From Psychrobacter glacincola (GTDB taxonomy: Bacteria > Pseudomonadota > Gammaproteobacteria > Pseudomonadales > Moraxellaceae): a stretch of 64,000 bases of DNA. This document shows, piece by piece, positions 1 through 9,941 of this stretch (positions within the stretch are counted from its first letter, which is position 1; each line of letters begins with the position of its first letter). The stretch covers positions 1,116,001-1,180,000 of the forward strand of contig NZ_CAJGZH010000001.1 in NCBI RefSeq assembly GCF_904846075.1, in the 5' to 3' direction. Under the pieces are notes generated by a model. The model was not told the DNA's origin. It worked only from the letters and a program-made list of their open reading frames with translations, and made no database searches. A program made the translations under genes and the position numbers.

Positions 1-3000
1 TCAATGGGCAAGTCGATACTGCAGATGTACCAAAAGGACGCCTATCTATTGATGCGGCTGGCACGCCAAAGTTTATCAGTATTCGTAAGCTCAATTACAA
101 CGGTGAAGCGGGCGCAGTGAACGCCAAGGGCGTCATCGATTTGCGTAAAAATATCGGCTGGACGATAGATGGTCGCTTCGACAAGTTTAATTTGGGTTAT
201 TTCTTGCCCAATAATCCAGCGATTATTACTGGTGATTTGAAAACCAGTGGCGAGTGGCAAACTGCGCCTAAGAATAGTAAAAATGCCGCAGGCAAACTGC
301 AACGTTTTGCGGTGAATTTCGATGGAGTACTAGATGCTGAGCAACTGCCAGCGGGCAAGCTGACCATTGATGCCAGTGGCGATGACCAGCTGATTCGTAT
401 CAAGCGTTTCCGTCATGTGGGCGCGGCAGGCAGTATTGATGCCAAAGGGACGGTTGATGTACGTCAAGGCATTGCGTGGGATATTGACGCAGTGATGGAT
501 CGTTTTAATATTGGTTATTTCCTCAAAGATACTCCAAGCCTTATCACCGGCACTATCGATACGGATGGGCGCTGGAGTGATTCGCAGCAAATCATTAATA
601 TCAAAAAAATTGATTTAAGAGGTATGCTAAAGGGTCAACCGCTTAGTGCCAAGGGTAGCTTAGCGGCGAAGATGCGTCTGCCAAAAGATTTGGCAAGCTA
701 TTTCAAGCGCCTACAAACGCAAGATGCACAGGCGCAATATAAGCAAGTAAATGCCTTGATAGACAGCTTAAACGCGGATAATTTAGTGCTACGTTGGGGT
801 GATAATTATGTTACTGCTAATGGCAATGCTAAGCAATTACAAACCAAAATTAACATCACCAGTCTGGATCAGTTGTCAGATAAATTGGCTGGCAAAGTCA
901 CTGGCGGTGCGACCTTATCACAGCCAGTAGGACAAGCGCTGCCAACCATTTATATCGATTTAGTCGGTGAGCGAATTGCACTGCCGGGCTTTATTTTGCG
1001 CCAAGGTCGCGTGCGCGGTAAGCTGGTCAATTTAGCAAACAGCCCAAGTCAGCTTATTATCACCGCTGAAGGTTTAGATGCAGCTGGACAGAGTTTTAAA
1101 AGCGTTAAAGCAACATTTAATGGTACTGAGCAGGCGCATGTGGTCAATCTTGACGTTGCCAATGAGCAGCTTACGATTGGCGCAAGGCTTAAAGGCGGCT
1201 TCAATCGGGATAAACTGAGCTGGTCTGGCGTCATCGGTAAGGGCCGTGTTCAATCCAAATATGCGACCTTAAATCAGTTACAGCCAGCGCAGTTAATTGT
1301 TAATTTACCCAACAATCAAAATGGCAATAATAACGATTTAAAAGTACAGTTGGCAGCGCACTGCTGGCAAGCCACCGATCAAACGGGCAAGGTATGCTTA
1401 CGTGAAAACTTAATCGCGTCACCTGATAAAGGTGAGGTGAATATCGCCTTGCAAAATCTAGATACGTCATTACTCTCGGTCTTTTTACCCAAAGATATTG
1501 ACTGGCATGGCAAAATTAATGGTAAGGCGATTGTTGGCTGGCAACGTGGTCGTCCACCGACGATTAATACCACACTGTATTCGGACAACGGCAAAATTGG
1601 CTTGATTCAAGATGGTGATAGTTTACCCGTCACTCTGCCTTATAAGCGGGTCTCACTAATTGCATTGTCCGTCCCTGAGGGCATCAAACTACGTACCGAT
1701 ATTAACACTGGTGGCGGTGCGCGTGGCTATGCTGAAGTGGTCGTTGATCCTTATAAGACGCCTAAGCCAATTTCGGGTGCTTTGGTATTGAATGAGCTTA
1801 ACCTTGCGATATTCAAGCCTTTCTTCCCAGGTATGCGAGTGCTAGAGGGCAATGTCACGATGGCAGGAGGATTGGGCGGTACATTAGATAAGCCGCAATT
1901 CTATGGCGATGTGAAACTTGCTAATGGCCGTATTGCGATGCTTGATTTGCCCATTAATTTAACCAATGTAAATACTGACGCCAAAATTCGTGGCACGCAA
2001 GCGACTATTGATGGAACCTTTAGCAGTGGTACGGGTAAAGGGGTTTTGACTGGGACAGTTAATTGGCAACAAAAACTCCAAGCCAAGCTTAGCGTCAGCG
2101 GCGAGCGTTTGGTGATTACCCAGCCACCATTGTTAGTGGCAGAAATCAACCCTGATATTGATATCATCGTGCGTCCAGGCGATCGTTATGTCGATATTAA
2201 GGGAGCGGTCAGCGTACCGTCAGCGACCATTCGTCCGCCAGAAGCCAGCGAAGATATCATTACTCAAACCGAGGATGCTGTGGTTCTTGATCGTCGTCTC
2301 ATTGGCAATATTGACGAGGTATTGGCAATATCGAAACCTTGGTCAATCAATGCGGATATCGGTGTCGACTTGGGTGATGATATCAACTTCCGTGGTTTTG
2401 GTGCTGTTATTCCTTTAGCTGGTGCGATTAATATCACTCAAAATGGCACGGGTGTTATGCGTGCAAAAGGGGTGGTGCAAGTATCACGTCGTACCAATAT
2501 CAATGCTTTTGGTCAGAATCTAGAGCTTAACTACGGACAAGTGCGCTTTAACGGTGATGTGATGAAACCTAACCTCAGTATTGAGGCGGTTAAAACGATC
2601 AGTGGCAAAACGGTAGGTGTGCGTGTCAAAGGCAATACAGAAAGCCCCAATATTATTGTCTTTAATAATGCAGGTTTGACCCAGCAGCAGGCAATGAATG
2701 CTTTGGTGACAGGTCGAATTAATAACAAGGGCGCCACCCAAATCAGTGAGCAAGGCTTTAAATCGCAAGTGACGAATAACCTAGCCGCCGCGGGCTTAAG
2801 CTTTGGATTGAGTGGCACGCGCAATCTAACCAATCAAATCGGTCAGATTTTTGGTTTTCAGAGCTTGACCGTTGATGCCTCAGGCAGTAGTGAAGACACC
2901 AACGTCAACGTCACCGGTTACGTGACGCCTGACTTGTATATACGCTACGGAGTAGGGGTGTTTAATGCTCAAAATAGCTTATCTATTCGTTATCAGTTAA

Positions 3001-3074
3001 CTCGACGTATTTATGTAGAGGCAACCTCAGCGGCAGAAAACGCGGTGGATGTGGTTTACAGTTGGCAGTTCTAA
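1..3074 (+). CDS. tamB: Translocation and assembly module subunit TamB, C-terminal part
   Basis: The reading frame is open from the left edge (first full codon at base 3), so the 5' end lies outside the window; about 1,023 codons are present. TamB is an inner-membrane-anchored periplasmic AsmA-like protein. With the outer-membrane protein TamA it supports outer-membrane protein insertion and inter-membrane phospholipid transport. The visible part has the repetitive beta-rich pattern of the family (segments such as GYFLPNNPAIITGDL and GYFLKDTPSLITGTID recur). Its last 300 residues form a DUF490/TamB domain with RYGVGVFN and a final aromatic residue (VVYSWQF), typical of the TamB C-terminus. 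The gene ends 20-odd bases before an intrinsic terminator. tamA would be expected just upstream, outside the window. Identification is from family pattern. Confidence 0.93.
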   Translation, partial: NGQVDTADVPKGRLSIDAAGTPKFISIRKLNYNGEAGAVNAKGVIDLRKNIGWTIDGRFDKFNLGYFLPNNPAIITGDLKTSGEWQTAPKNSKNAAGKLQRFAVNFDGVLDAEQLPAGKLTIDASGDDQLIRIKRFRHVGAAGSIDAKGTVDVRQGIAWDIDAVMDRFNIGYFLKDTPSLITGTIDTDGRWSDSQQIINIKKIDLRGMLKGQPLSAKGSLAAKMRLPKDLASYFKRLQTQDAQAQYKQVNALIDSLNADNLVLRWGDNYVTANGNAKQLQTKINITSLDQLSDKLAGKVTGGATLSQPVGQALPTIYIDLVGERIALPGFILRQGRVRGKLVNLANSPSQLIITAEGLDAAGQSFKSVKATFNGTEQAHVVNLDVANEQLTIGARLKGGFNRDKLSWSGVIGKGRVQSKYATLNQLQPAQLIVNLPNNQNGNNNDLKVQLAAHCWQATDQTGKVCLRENLIASPDKGEVNIALQNLDTSLLSVFLPKDIDWHGKINGKAIVGWQRGRPPTINTTLYSDNGKIGLIQDGDSLPVTLPYKRVSLIALSVPEGIKLRTDINTGGGARGYAEVVVDPYKTPKPISGALVLNELNLAIFKPFFPGMRVLEGNVTMAGGLGGTLDKPQFYGDVKLANGRIAMLDLPINLTNVNTDAKIRGTQATIDGTFSSGTGKGVLTGTVNWQQKLQAKLSVSGERLVITQPPLLVAEINPDIDIIVRPGDRYVDIKGAVSVPSATIRPPEASEDIITQTEDAVVLDRRLIGNIDEVLAISKPWSINADIGVDLGDDINFRGFGAVIPLAGAINITQNGTGVMRAKGVVQVSRRTNINAFGQNLELNYGQVRFNGDVMKPNLSIEAVKTISGKTVGVRVKGNTESPNIIVFNNAGLTQQQAMNALVTGRINNKGATQISEQGFKSQVTNNLAAAGLSFGLSGTRNLTNQIGQIFGFQSLTVDASGSSEDTNVNVTGYVTPDLYIRYGVGVFNAQNSLSIRYQLTRRIYVEATSAAENAVDVVYSWQF

Positions 3075-3094
3075 ATCGCATCGTTTTATGCAAT

Positions 3095-3126
3095 AAAAAA
3101 CGCCTTTGAATGAAGGCGTTTTTTTA
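3095..3126 (+). terminator. Intrinsic terminator of tamB
   Basis: An 8-bp stem AACGCCTT/AAGGCGTT with a 6-nt loop is followed by a run of T. It begins about 20 bases after the tamB stop. The A-rich upstream side could also serve the minus strand. Confidence 0.85.
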
Positions 3127-3137
3127 TAGGTAGGCTA

Positions 3138-3307
3138 GGGCGTGTCCTCAATTCAATCGATAGTTATCTAAATGGGTTAAAAATGGCTAAATCTTGCCAA
3201 ACGGCGTCAAATAGTTGACTAATATCTCGATATTATCGGCGCTATTTTCCTTGTTTGACGGCAATTTATCTCATTTTTATCACCATTTTTAGAATGAGGA
3301 CACGCCC
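3138..3307. mobile_element. MITE-like element, copy 1 (170 bp)
   Basis: The element has near-perfect terminal inverted repeats: GGGCGTGTCCTCA at the left end, and the complement of GGGCGTGTCCTCATT at the right. TA dinucleotides flank both ends (3136-3137 and 3308-3309), as expected for a TA target-site duplication. It contains no ORF. A diverged second copy with the same ends lies at 27778-27976. This is the structure of a non-autonomous miniature transposable element. TA duplication is produced by IS630/Tc1-mariner transposases and some IS5-group ones; the parent family cannot be named from this window. Confidence 0.75.
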
Positions 3308-3333
3308 TAATATTGATGATGAATGATATTAAT

Positions 3334-3498
3334 CTATTTAGTCAGAATTAAGCGATTATTACGTGTCAAACGTAATCGATACTCTTCACCCTCATGCTCG
3401 ATACGCACTTCTTTAGTGAGTGCAAATAAGTGTTGTGATTGTAAAGTTGGTAAACGGTTTTCACGGCAATTCAAGTAACGAGAGATAACCATGCTCAT
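3334..3498 (-). CDS. hemP: Hemin uptake protein HemP family, small protein
   Basis: A 54-codon ORF on the minus strand. Its C-terminal half, EVRIEHEGEEYRLRLTRNN followed by RLILTK, is the diagnostic core of the HemP family (Pfam DUF/HemP). These are short proteins encoded near haem or siderophore uptake genes; in several bacteria HemP activates haem-receptor expression. The start at 3498 has AAGGAA about 7 bases upstream; a second ATG lies two codons in. Upstream is a promoter overlapped by a close match to the Fur consensus (3561-3579), so iron repression is likely. No haem receptor lies beside it in this window, so it is a stand-alone gene here. It sits convergently with tamB, with a MITE between them. 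Confidence 0.85.
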   Translation of the reverse strand: MSMVISRYLNCRENRLPTLQSQHLFALTKEVRIEHEGEEYRLRLTRNNRLILTK

Positions 3499-3560
3499 AG
3501 TAAATTCCTTTTGATAAAAAATGGCTGAATAGTAGTGGCGATACAGTAACTATCTTTAAC

Positions 3561-3579
3561 GATAATAATTATCATTTAC
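3561..3579 (-). promoter_or_regulatory. Fur box over the hemP promoter
   Basis: On the minus strand the 19 bases read GTAAATGATAATTATTATC. They match the classical Fur consensus GATAATGATAATCATTATC at 16 of 19 positions. The site covers the likely -10 element of hemP. Iron-dependent repression is inferred. Confidence 0.75.
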
Positions 3580-3596
3580 ATTGAAGGATTTTGCAA
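3568..3596 (-). promoter_or_regulatory. hemP promoter, sigma-70 type
   Basis: Read on the minus strand, a -35 TTGCAA (3596-3591) and a -10 GATAAT (3573-3568) are separated by 17 bp. They lie about 70 bp before the hemP start and overlap the Fur box. Confidence 0.6.
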
Positions 3597-3789
3597 GGTA
3601 ATTGATAAAATAAAATGCAGTCATTGTGTAAACTTATCTAAAGCAATTTTTGTAAATGAGATTTAAATAAATAAAAATTAGCAAATTGTTATTATAAATC
3701 AATAGGTTGGTTTTAAATTGACTTGGTTTTTTGAAGGTATAAATCTATCTAAATCGCACTTTAAAAAAACAGTAATAAAGGAGACGCCG

Positions 3790-4893
3790 ATGCCAAATGA
3801 AGCAGACAACCACGTTGATAGCTCATTTAATAGCGAAAAAGTACTTATCGTAAACGTGGCAGTTGCGGTCATTCATCATAAAGCCCAATATTTACTTGGA
3901 TTTAGAAATGCCGCCCAGCATCAAGGCAACCGCTATGAATTTGTAGGTGGCAAAATAGAAACCAATGAAAACGCCGAGCAGGCATTAATTCGGGAAGTCG
4001 CTGAAGAGACAGGCATTGAAATTTGTGACAATACGATGGTCAAGCTTGGACGTCTGCATCATGATTATGGTGATAAGCAGGTCAGTTTACAGATTTATAA
4101 GGTTGAGCTGACCGCGCAGCAGTATGAGCAGCATAAGCATCGCCAATATGGGCTAGAAGGTCAGGCGCTAACGTGGGTAAATAAGGCAGATTTATTAGCA
4201 GGAAAGTATCATTTACCCGCTGCTAACCAGACGATTCTCGAATGGCTGAGTGTGCCAACAACGATAGCAATTACCTATCCATTGACGCATTTTGATGCCT
4301 CACCTGATCCAGTGGCCGCATGGCTGACTTTTCATCAAAACAAGCTAACAGCCAATGCTTGGGTATATATTCGAATAAAGGCAGCTGGCTCAGCAAGTAT
4401 AGCAGCGCAGTTGATGCATATGCGTCCAGATATTAAGGCGATTGTCCCTTGTGATGTCAATGGACAGACCTTAACCATTGAAGCGCCGCTAGCAATGAAA
4501 GATACAACCACTGCCAATTCAATCGTTGCCAATCAGCTGTCTCATACCGAATTGTTGCAATGGTCGGAGGATACACAAGATAGAGTGCTGTCTAAAAATT
4601 ATCCGTTAATAGTCAGTTGTCATGATGCCGCCAGTATTGATGCTGCCAATAAACTGGCTCATGCTCGGTTACAACAGCAATTACCGCCCGTCATTGGCGC
4701 CTTTTTGTCTCCTGTACTAGTCACCCATACACATCCTGATACTGTGCCACTTGGTTGGGAATCATGGTCAGCATTGGCACAATTGGCTGACATACCGATT
4801 ATCGGTTTGGGTGGTTTATCACCTGTGATGATTCATCAAGTATTAGAGCATGGTGGTATCAGTGTTGCTGGTATTCGACAGTTCTTTGAATAG
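3790..4893 (+). CDS. Nudix hydrolase (MutT-type) fused to a thiamine-phosphate-synthase-like domain
   Basis: 367 residues from the chosen start. Residues 54-76 form a complete Nudix box, G-x5-E-x7-REV-x-EETGI, expected to bind Mg2+ and hydrolyse a nucleoside diphosphate derivative; in MutT this is 8-oxo-dGTP. The C-terminal third resembles ThiE/TenI TIM-barrel enzymes (segments FLSPVLVTHTHPD and IPIIGLGGLSP). This MutT-ThiE architecture is known in pseudomonads. Whether the ThiE part is catalytic is doubtful, because it looks eroded around the phosphate and pyrophosphate sites. I chose the ATG at 3790 because AAAGGAG precedes it by 5-8 bases; an in-frame TTG at 3718 is open but has no ribosome binding site. 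The gene is divergent from hemP. Confidence 0.88.
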   Translation: MPNEADNHVDSSFNSEKVLIVNVAVAVIHHKAQYLLGFRNAAQHQGNRYEFVGGKIETNENAEQALIREVAEETGIEICDNTMVKLGRLHHDYGDKQVSLQIYKVELTAQQYEQHKHRQYGLEGQALTWVNKADLLAGKYHLPAANQTILEWLSVPTTIAITYPLTHFDASPDPVAAWLTFHQNKLTANAWVYIRIKAAGSASIAAQLMHMRPDIKAIVPCDVNGQTLTIEAPLAMKDTTTANSIVANQLSHTELLQWSEDTQDRVLSKNYPLIVSCHDAASIDAANKLAHARLQQQLPPVIGAFLSPVLVTHTHPDTVPLGWESWSALAQLADIPIIGLGGLSPVMIHQVLEHGGISVAGIRQFFE

Positions 4894-5333
4894 TAAAAAC
4901 CTCATAGAGGAAGTGTTGGCACCAATGCTGACCAGTTCTGAACCAGAATTGCCATTAATTGGCATCTATCAGGGCAAATAATTGATTTTTAATATATTTA
5001 TCCAATCAGTAACTATGTGTTTATTCGGTATTTATTCTACTGCATAAACGCATAGTTACTTACAAACCGTTGCTTTTTCCTACATTGCGACACTGTTTTA
5101 ATAGTCGAACTGCCATTAATATATATCACCTAAACAAAGAGTACTTACTCTATATTCTTATAAGCAAATTGCTTATCAATATACCTCTTAAGCCCTCTCA
5201 TAATATTTGGTTTTTGCAGCGCCAGCTTTTACATTCAATATATTTTTAAAAGTTGAAGACGCACAGAAGATGAGAGTACATATAGGGCATATAAGAAGAA
5301 TAGTTAACAGTCACTATCAATAATGGTACCTCT
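4894..5333. other. Intergenic region, 440 bp, no gene recognised
   Basis: AT-rich spacer. A short open stretch ending at 4981 (ATG at 4925, 18 codons) has a weak GAGGAAG upstream, but it is too short to support as a gene. I see no clear promoter, terminator or RNA. Confidence 0.5.
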
Positions 5334-5987
5334 ATGAAAACCAATAAGTTACCTCAATCAGCATGGTCTGATACAAAGGAAGCTGGTTCTCAATCTAAGC
5401 AGACTACCCAGTCGCGCCACTATCATCTGAATGAGGATAGTACACGGCAGACAGGTCACGCCAGCAACGATGCTAGCTACAACCATGATAATCTAAATGA
5501 CCAATATTCTGCCCATTTGGCAAAAAAAACGTCTTCGCAAGATCACTATTTTGGATATAAAAGCGCCGACAAGAGCCCACTACGGGCAAAAGAGTCTACT
5601 ATGACTAACAGCAACAATAACAAAGACGGCGATTCAAAACATAGCGAAAGCAGTAATTTCGCTAGTGATTACTGTACCAAGGATAGTGGTCACTGCACTA
5701 ACGATTATAAATGGTCACGAGAGTTGAGCGAAAAAGAACCGTTAATATCAGATTTTTTAGGGGATAAGATAAATGGTTCAATAAATTCTCTTGTGCAAAA
5801 AGAATCTGGACAGAACCACCATTCAACGCAAAATACTGATTCATCATCAACCTCTACTTACTCATCATACAAAGAAATACCGGAGCGTATATTTATGAAT
5901 GGACTTATCAAGCATACGGGTATAGCCCTAGCTATTATCCATACCATTAGCTGCATTCTCAGCGTATGCAGCGATGCCACCGGTTAA
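5334..5987 (+). CDS. Hypothetical hydrophilic protein whose end overlaps the lipocalin signal peptide
   Basis: 217 codons. Residues 1-186 are strongly hydrophilic, rich in Ser, Asn, Lys, His, Asp and Gln, with no recognisable domain and no clear ribosome binding site before the ATG. Residue 188 onward begins MNGLIKHTGIALA, which looks like the start of an export signal; the frame then loses that character and ends. The next gene, a lipocalin, continues the signal peptide in another frame. The simplest reading is that 5895 is the true lipocalin start and the upstream 560 bp is an incidental or decayed open frame. A genuine long N-terminal extension cannot be excluded. I do not recognise any function. 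Confidence 0.35.
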   Translation: MKTNKLPQSAWSDTKEAGSQSKQTTQSRHYHLNEDSTRQTGHASNDASYNHDNLNDQYSAHLAKKTSSQDHYFGYKSADKSPLRAKESTMTNSNNNKDGDSKHSESSNFASDYCTKDSGHCTNDYKWSRELSEKEPLISDFLGDKINGSINSLVQKESGQNHHSTQNTDSSSTSTYSSYKEIPERIFMNGLIKHTGIALAIIHTISCILSVCSDATG

Positions 5988-6579
5988 TGCTACCGCTGAC
6001 ATGACTGCTAACGCCACTACTGATAGAACCACTACAGAGACACTGTCAATCAAGCCAAGCGCCATCATTCATAAGTCTGCAAGCACACCGACCACAGTGG
6101 ATAGCGTTGATCTAAAAAGGTATGCAGGGACATGGTATGAGATAGGTCGTTTGCCCATGTATTTTCAGCGCAATTGTGCCAGTAATGTCACCGCCAATTA
6201 TACGGAAAAAACCGATGGTTCAGGTATCATAGTCACTAATAAATGCGTACAGAAAGACGGTTCTGGTATTACTTCTGAGGGTATCGCTAAGCCTGTTGAT
6301 GAGTCAGGCAGTAAGTTAAAGGTCACATTTTTACCATCGTGGATTCGTTGGTTGCCAGTTGGTCGTGCCGACTATTGGGTACTAGCACGTGATGCTGATT
6401 ACAAGACTGCTTTAGTAGGAACACCTGATAAAAAATATTTATGGTTATTGGCGCGTTCGCCAAACGTCACTCAAGAAACCTATGCCAAATATCGTCAAAT
6501 CGCTCAACAGCAAGGCTATGACTTAAAAGAATTTAAGTTAACCTCGCAGACCGATCAAACAGTTAGCCTCGTTCCATAA
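5974..6579 (+). CDS. blc: Lipocalin family protein (Blc-like), frameshifted in the signal peptide
   Basis: The mature domain has the lipocalin signature KRYAGTWYEIGRLPMYFQ near residues 48-65, followed by a bacterial-lipocalin fold with GRADYWVLARD and YLWLLARSPN. Blc proteins bind lipids or lysophospholipids in the cell envelope. The ATG at 5974 has no ribosome binding site. The better start is 5895, with GGAG at 5882-5885, which encodes MNGLIKHTGIALA in frame 3. The frame containing the lipocalin reads LLSIPLAAFSAYA|A just before residue 1, a typical signal-peptidase site. Joining them needs removal of one base near 5930-5940. The gene is therefore interrupted as sequenced, by mutation or sequencing error. 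The length of the mature domain is normal. Confidence 0.85.
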   Translation: MPPVNATADMTANATTDRTTTETLSIKPSAIIHKSASTPTTVDSVDLKRYAGTWYEIGRLPMYFQRNCASNVTANYTEKTDGSGIIVTNKCVQKDGSGITSEGIAKPVDESGSKLKVTFLPSWIRWLPVGRADYWVLARDADYKTALVGTPDKKYLWLLARSPNVTQETYAKYRQIAQQQGYDLKEFKLTSQTDQTVSLVP

Positions 6580-6659
6580 CGAGCATCACTTACTAGATAC
6601 TGTGTTAAATCGTAGTGTCGCTTTATCATCCACTATTTGATACTGGCAATAATAAACAA

Positions 6660-6690
6660 AAAGGCAGCATAATTGGCTGCCTTTATTTTC
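6660..6690 (+). terminator. Intrinsic terminator after the lipocalin gene
   Basis: Stem AAAGGCAGC/GCTGCCTTT with a 7-nt loop, followed by TATTTT. Confidence 0.75.
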
Positions 6691-6927
6691 ATAATAACCT
6701 GCATAATTCAATAAAATGCTTTATAAGCGCTAGCAGATCGGTTATCACTGGCAAAATAGGCCGTTTTAGGCTAAAATCTAGGCGATCTCAATACTCTATA
6801 TCAATAACTGACACCGATATCGTGCGGTTGCCATACTAGAGTGATTGCGTAGACCACACATAATCTATCTAATCTGTATTCTCTATCATTTACTGATCAC
6901 ACATTACTGACCATAAGGATGTTTCTC
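6691..6927. other. Upstream region of gap
   Basis: AT-rich spacer between the lipocalin terminator and the GAPDH gene. A 74-codon ORF that starts before it (6615-6839) crosses the terminator and has no family features, so I do not accept it. AAGGA at 6915-6919 is the GAPDH ribosome binding site. Confidence 0.5.
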
Positions 6928-8351
6928 GTGAGCAACGCTGATACCTTACGCCAATTACATCAAGACCACTTAAGCAACTACAACAATCAAGAGCAACAAG
7001 CGATTGAGCTGATGGGGCTATTGAATAAGCTCTATAATGAGCAAGACGTACAAGTGACCTTGTTCGGTGACACGTTAAATACGACGTCAGTTGGTCAAAT
7101 ATTGGCATTGCATCAAAAAGTAGCCTTGCGTAACCAAGACGCTAAATCTATTGATATCGCTGACACTTTAGCCATGGTTAAAGCGCTAGCGGCCAATGAT
7201 AAGCTTCAGTCTGCACAGGTTGATGTTGGTCAATTAATCGCTAATGACAGTGATTTACAAGCAGCACTTCAAGCCGTTAATAGTGATGACACTACGGTTA
7301 ATCTGGCGACTGATGTAGTGCTATATGGTTTTGGTCGTATCGGTCGTATTTTAACTCGCCTGCTATTATCACAAGCGTCAAGTGCTAAAGGTATGCAGTT
7401 AAAAGCCATTGTTGTACGTCCTGCGGCATCTGGCGATTTGGCCAAGCGCGCCTCATTGCTAGAGCGTGATTCGATTCATGGTAGCTTTGCTGGTGGCGTG
7501 GTGGTTGATGATGAAAACAACGGCTTGATTATCAATGGTCGCTTTGTTCAGGTTATCTACGCTAAAGATCCAAGCGAGATTGATTATACGGCTTACGGTA
7601 TTAATGATGCGTTAGTGATTGACAATACGGGCATTTGGAAAGATGAAGCGGGTCTTGGCAAGCATTTGCAATCGACTGGTGTGAAAAAAGTCCTATTAAC
7701 AGCCCCAGCTGGCGGTGAGATTAAAAACGTTGTTTATGGTGTAAATAACGATACAGTCGGTGAAGATACCATCGTCAGTGCGGCGAGCTGTACCACCAAC
7801 GCAATTACCCCAACGTTAAAAGTATTGAACGATGAATACGGTATCGAAAACGGTCACGTTGAAACGATTCACTCATTCACTAACGATCAGAACTTGATTG
7901 ATAATTATCATAAAGCGGATCGCCGTGGTCGTAGTGCTGTATTGAATATGGTTATTACCAGTACGGGTGCGGCTAAAGCGGTTGGTAAAGCGCTGCCAGA
8001 GCTTAGTGGTAAACTAACGGGTAATGCCATCCGTGTACCAACGCCAAACGTCAGCTTAGCGATTTTAAACTTGAATCTTAAAACAGCTCCAGAAAATGCT
8101 GATGCGTTAAATGAATTCATGCGTAAAGTATCTAATAGCAGTCAGTGGCAAACACAGATTCTACCGAAGCGGTATCGACGGATTTTGTTGGTGATACCCA
8201 CGTTGGTATCGTTGATGCCCAAGCGACTATTTTGACCGACAATCATGCTATCGTGTATATCTGGTATGACAATGAAGTTGGCTATAGTACGCAAGTATTA
8301 CGTTTAGCCACACAAATGGCAGGCATCAGTTATACACAGATTCCAGCTTAA
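6928..8351 (+). pseudogene. gap: Glyceraldehyde-3-phosphate dehydrogenase, long form, with a one-base frameshift
   Basis: The product is a long GAPDH with about 130 extra N-terminal residues before the NAD-binding motif VVLYGFGRIGRIL. The catalytic segment SAASCTTNAITPT and the C-terminal WYDNEVGYS are all present. This family (about 475-480 residues) interconverts glyceraldehyde-3-phosphate and 1,3-bisphosphoglycerate; in bacteria without a complete upper glycolysis it probably works in gluconeogenesis. The frame starting at 6928 goes wrong after VSNSSQ near 8140 and stops at 8235. The frame from 8145 continues correctly with [20 protein letters not shown] to 8351. One missing base near 8135-8147 explains it; restoring it gives about 474 residues. 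GTG 6928 is preferred because AAGGA lies 8 bases upstream; the ATG at 6919 overlaps that site. Confidence 0.9.
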
Positions 8352-8468
8352 TACATTTGTACAGCAGTAGTGAGTTTTTAATATTGAGGTACTCTTTATA
8401 AGAAAGTACTTTAATAGTCACTTTTAGCATGGACAAATAGATGTGATTTTTTAAGTTAATATATACCG

Positions 8469-8501
8469 CACCCGATAGTCCAATTGGTTATCGGGTGTTA
8501 T
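8469..8501 (+). terminator. Probable terminator after gap
   Basis: Stem CACCCGATA/TATCGGGTG around an 11-nt loop, followed by TTATTG. The T-run is weak. Confidence 0.6.
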
Positions 8502-8629
8502 TGTCATAAATAAAGCAATGATATAATGATATATAGCAACATAGACGTAAGTCTCCTATTTTTTAAAAGATACCTATAGGCAAAAGAAGCAGTATATGAC
8601 TGCTATTGAGTCTATAAACTAGAGTGTAA

Positions 8630-9862
<1,233 letters not shown>

Positions 9863-9941
9863 GCTAACACGCTTGAGCTGATATACTTGAATTTTTTAGA
9901 TCAATCCCCGTAATCAATTCACATGAGAGACAGGAGTTTAT

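Noticed and set aside
3138-3307. A small non-coding RNA gene in place of a MITE
   Set aside because: Terminal inverted repeats, TA flanks and a second copy elsewhere fit a mobile element better; no promoter was seen.
4925-4981. 18-codon ORF after the Nudix gene
   Set aside because: Too short, with only a weak ribosome binding site; no recognisable motif.
6615-6839. 74-codon ORF after the lipocalin
   Set aside because: It spans an intrinsic terminator, has no ribosome binding site and no family features.
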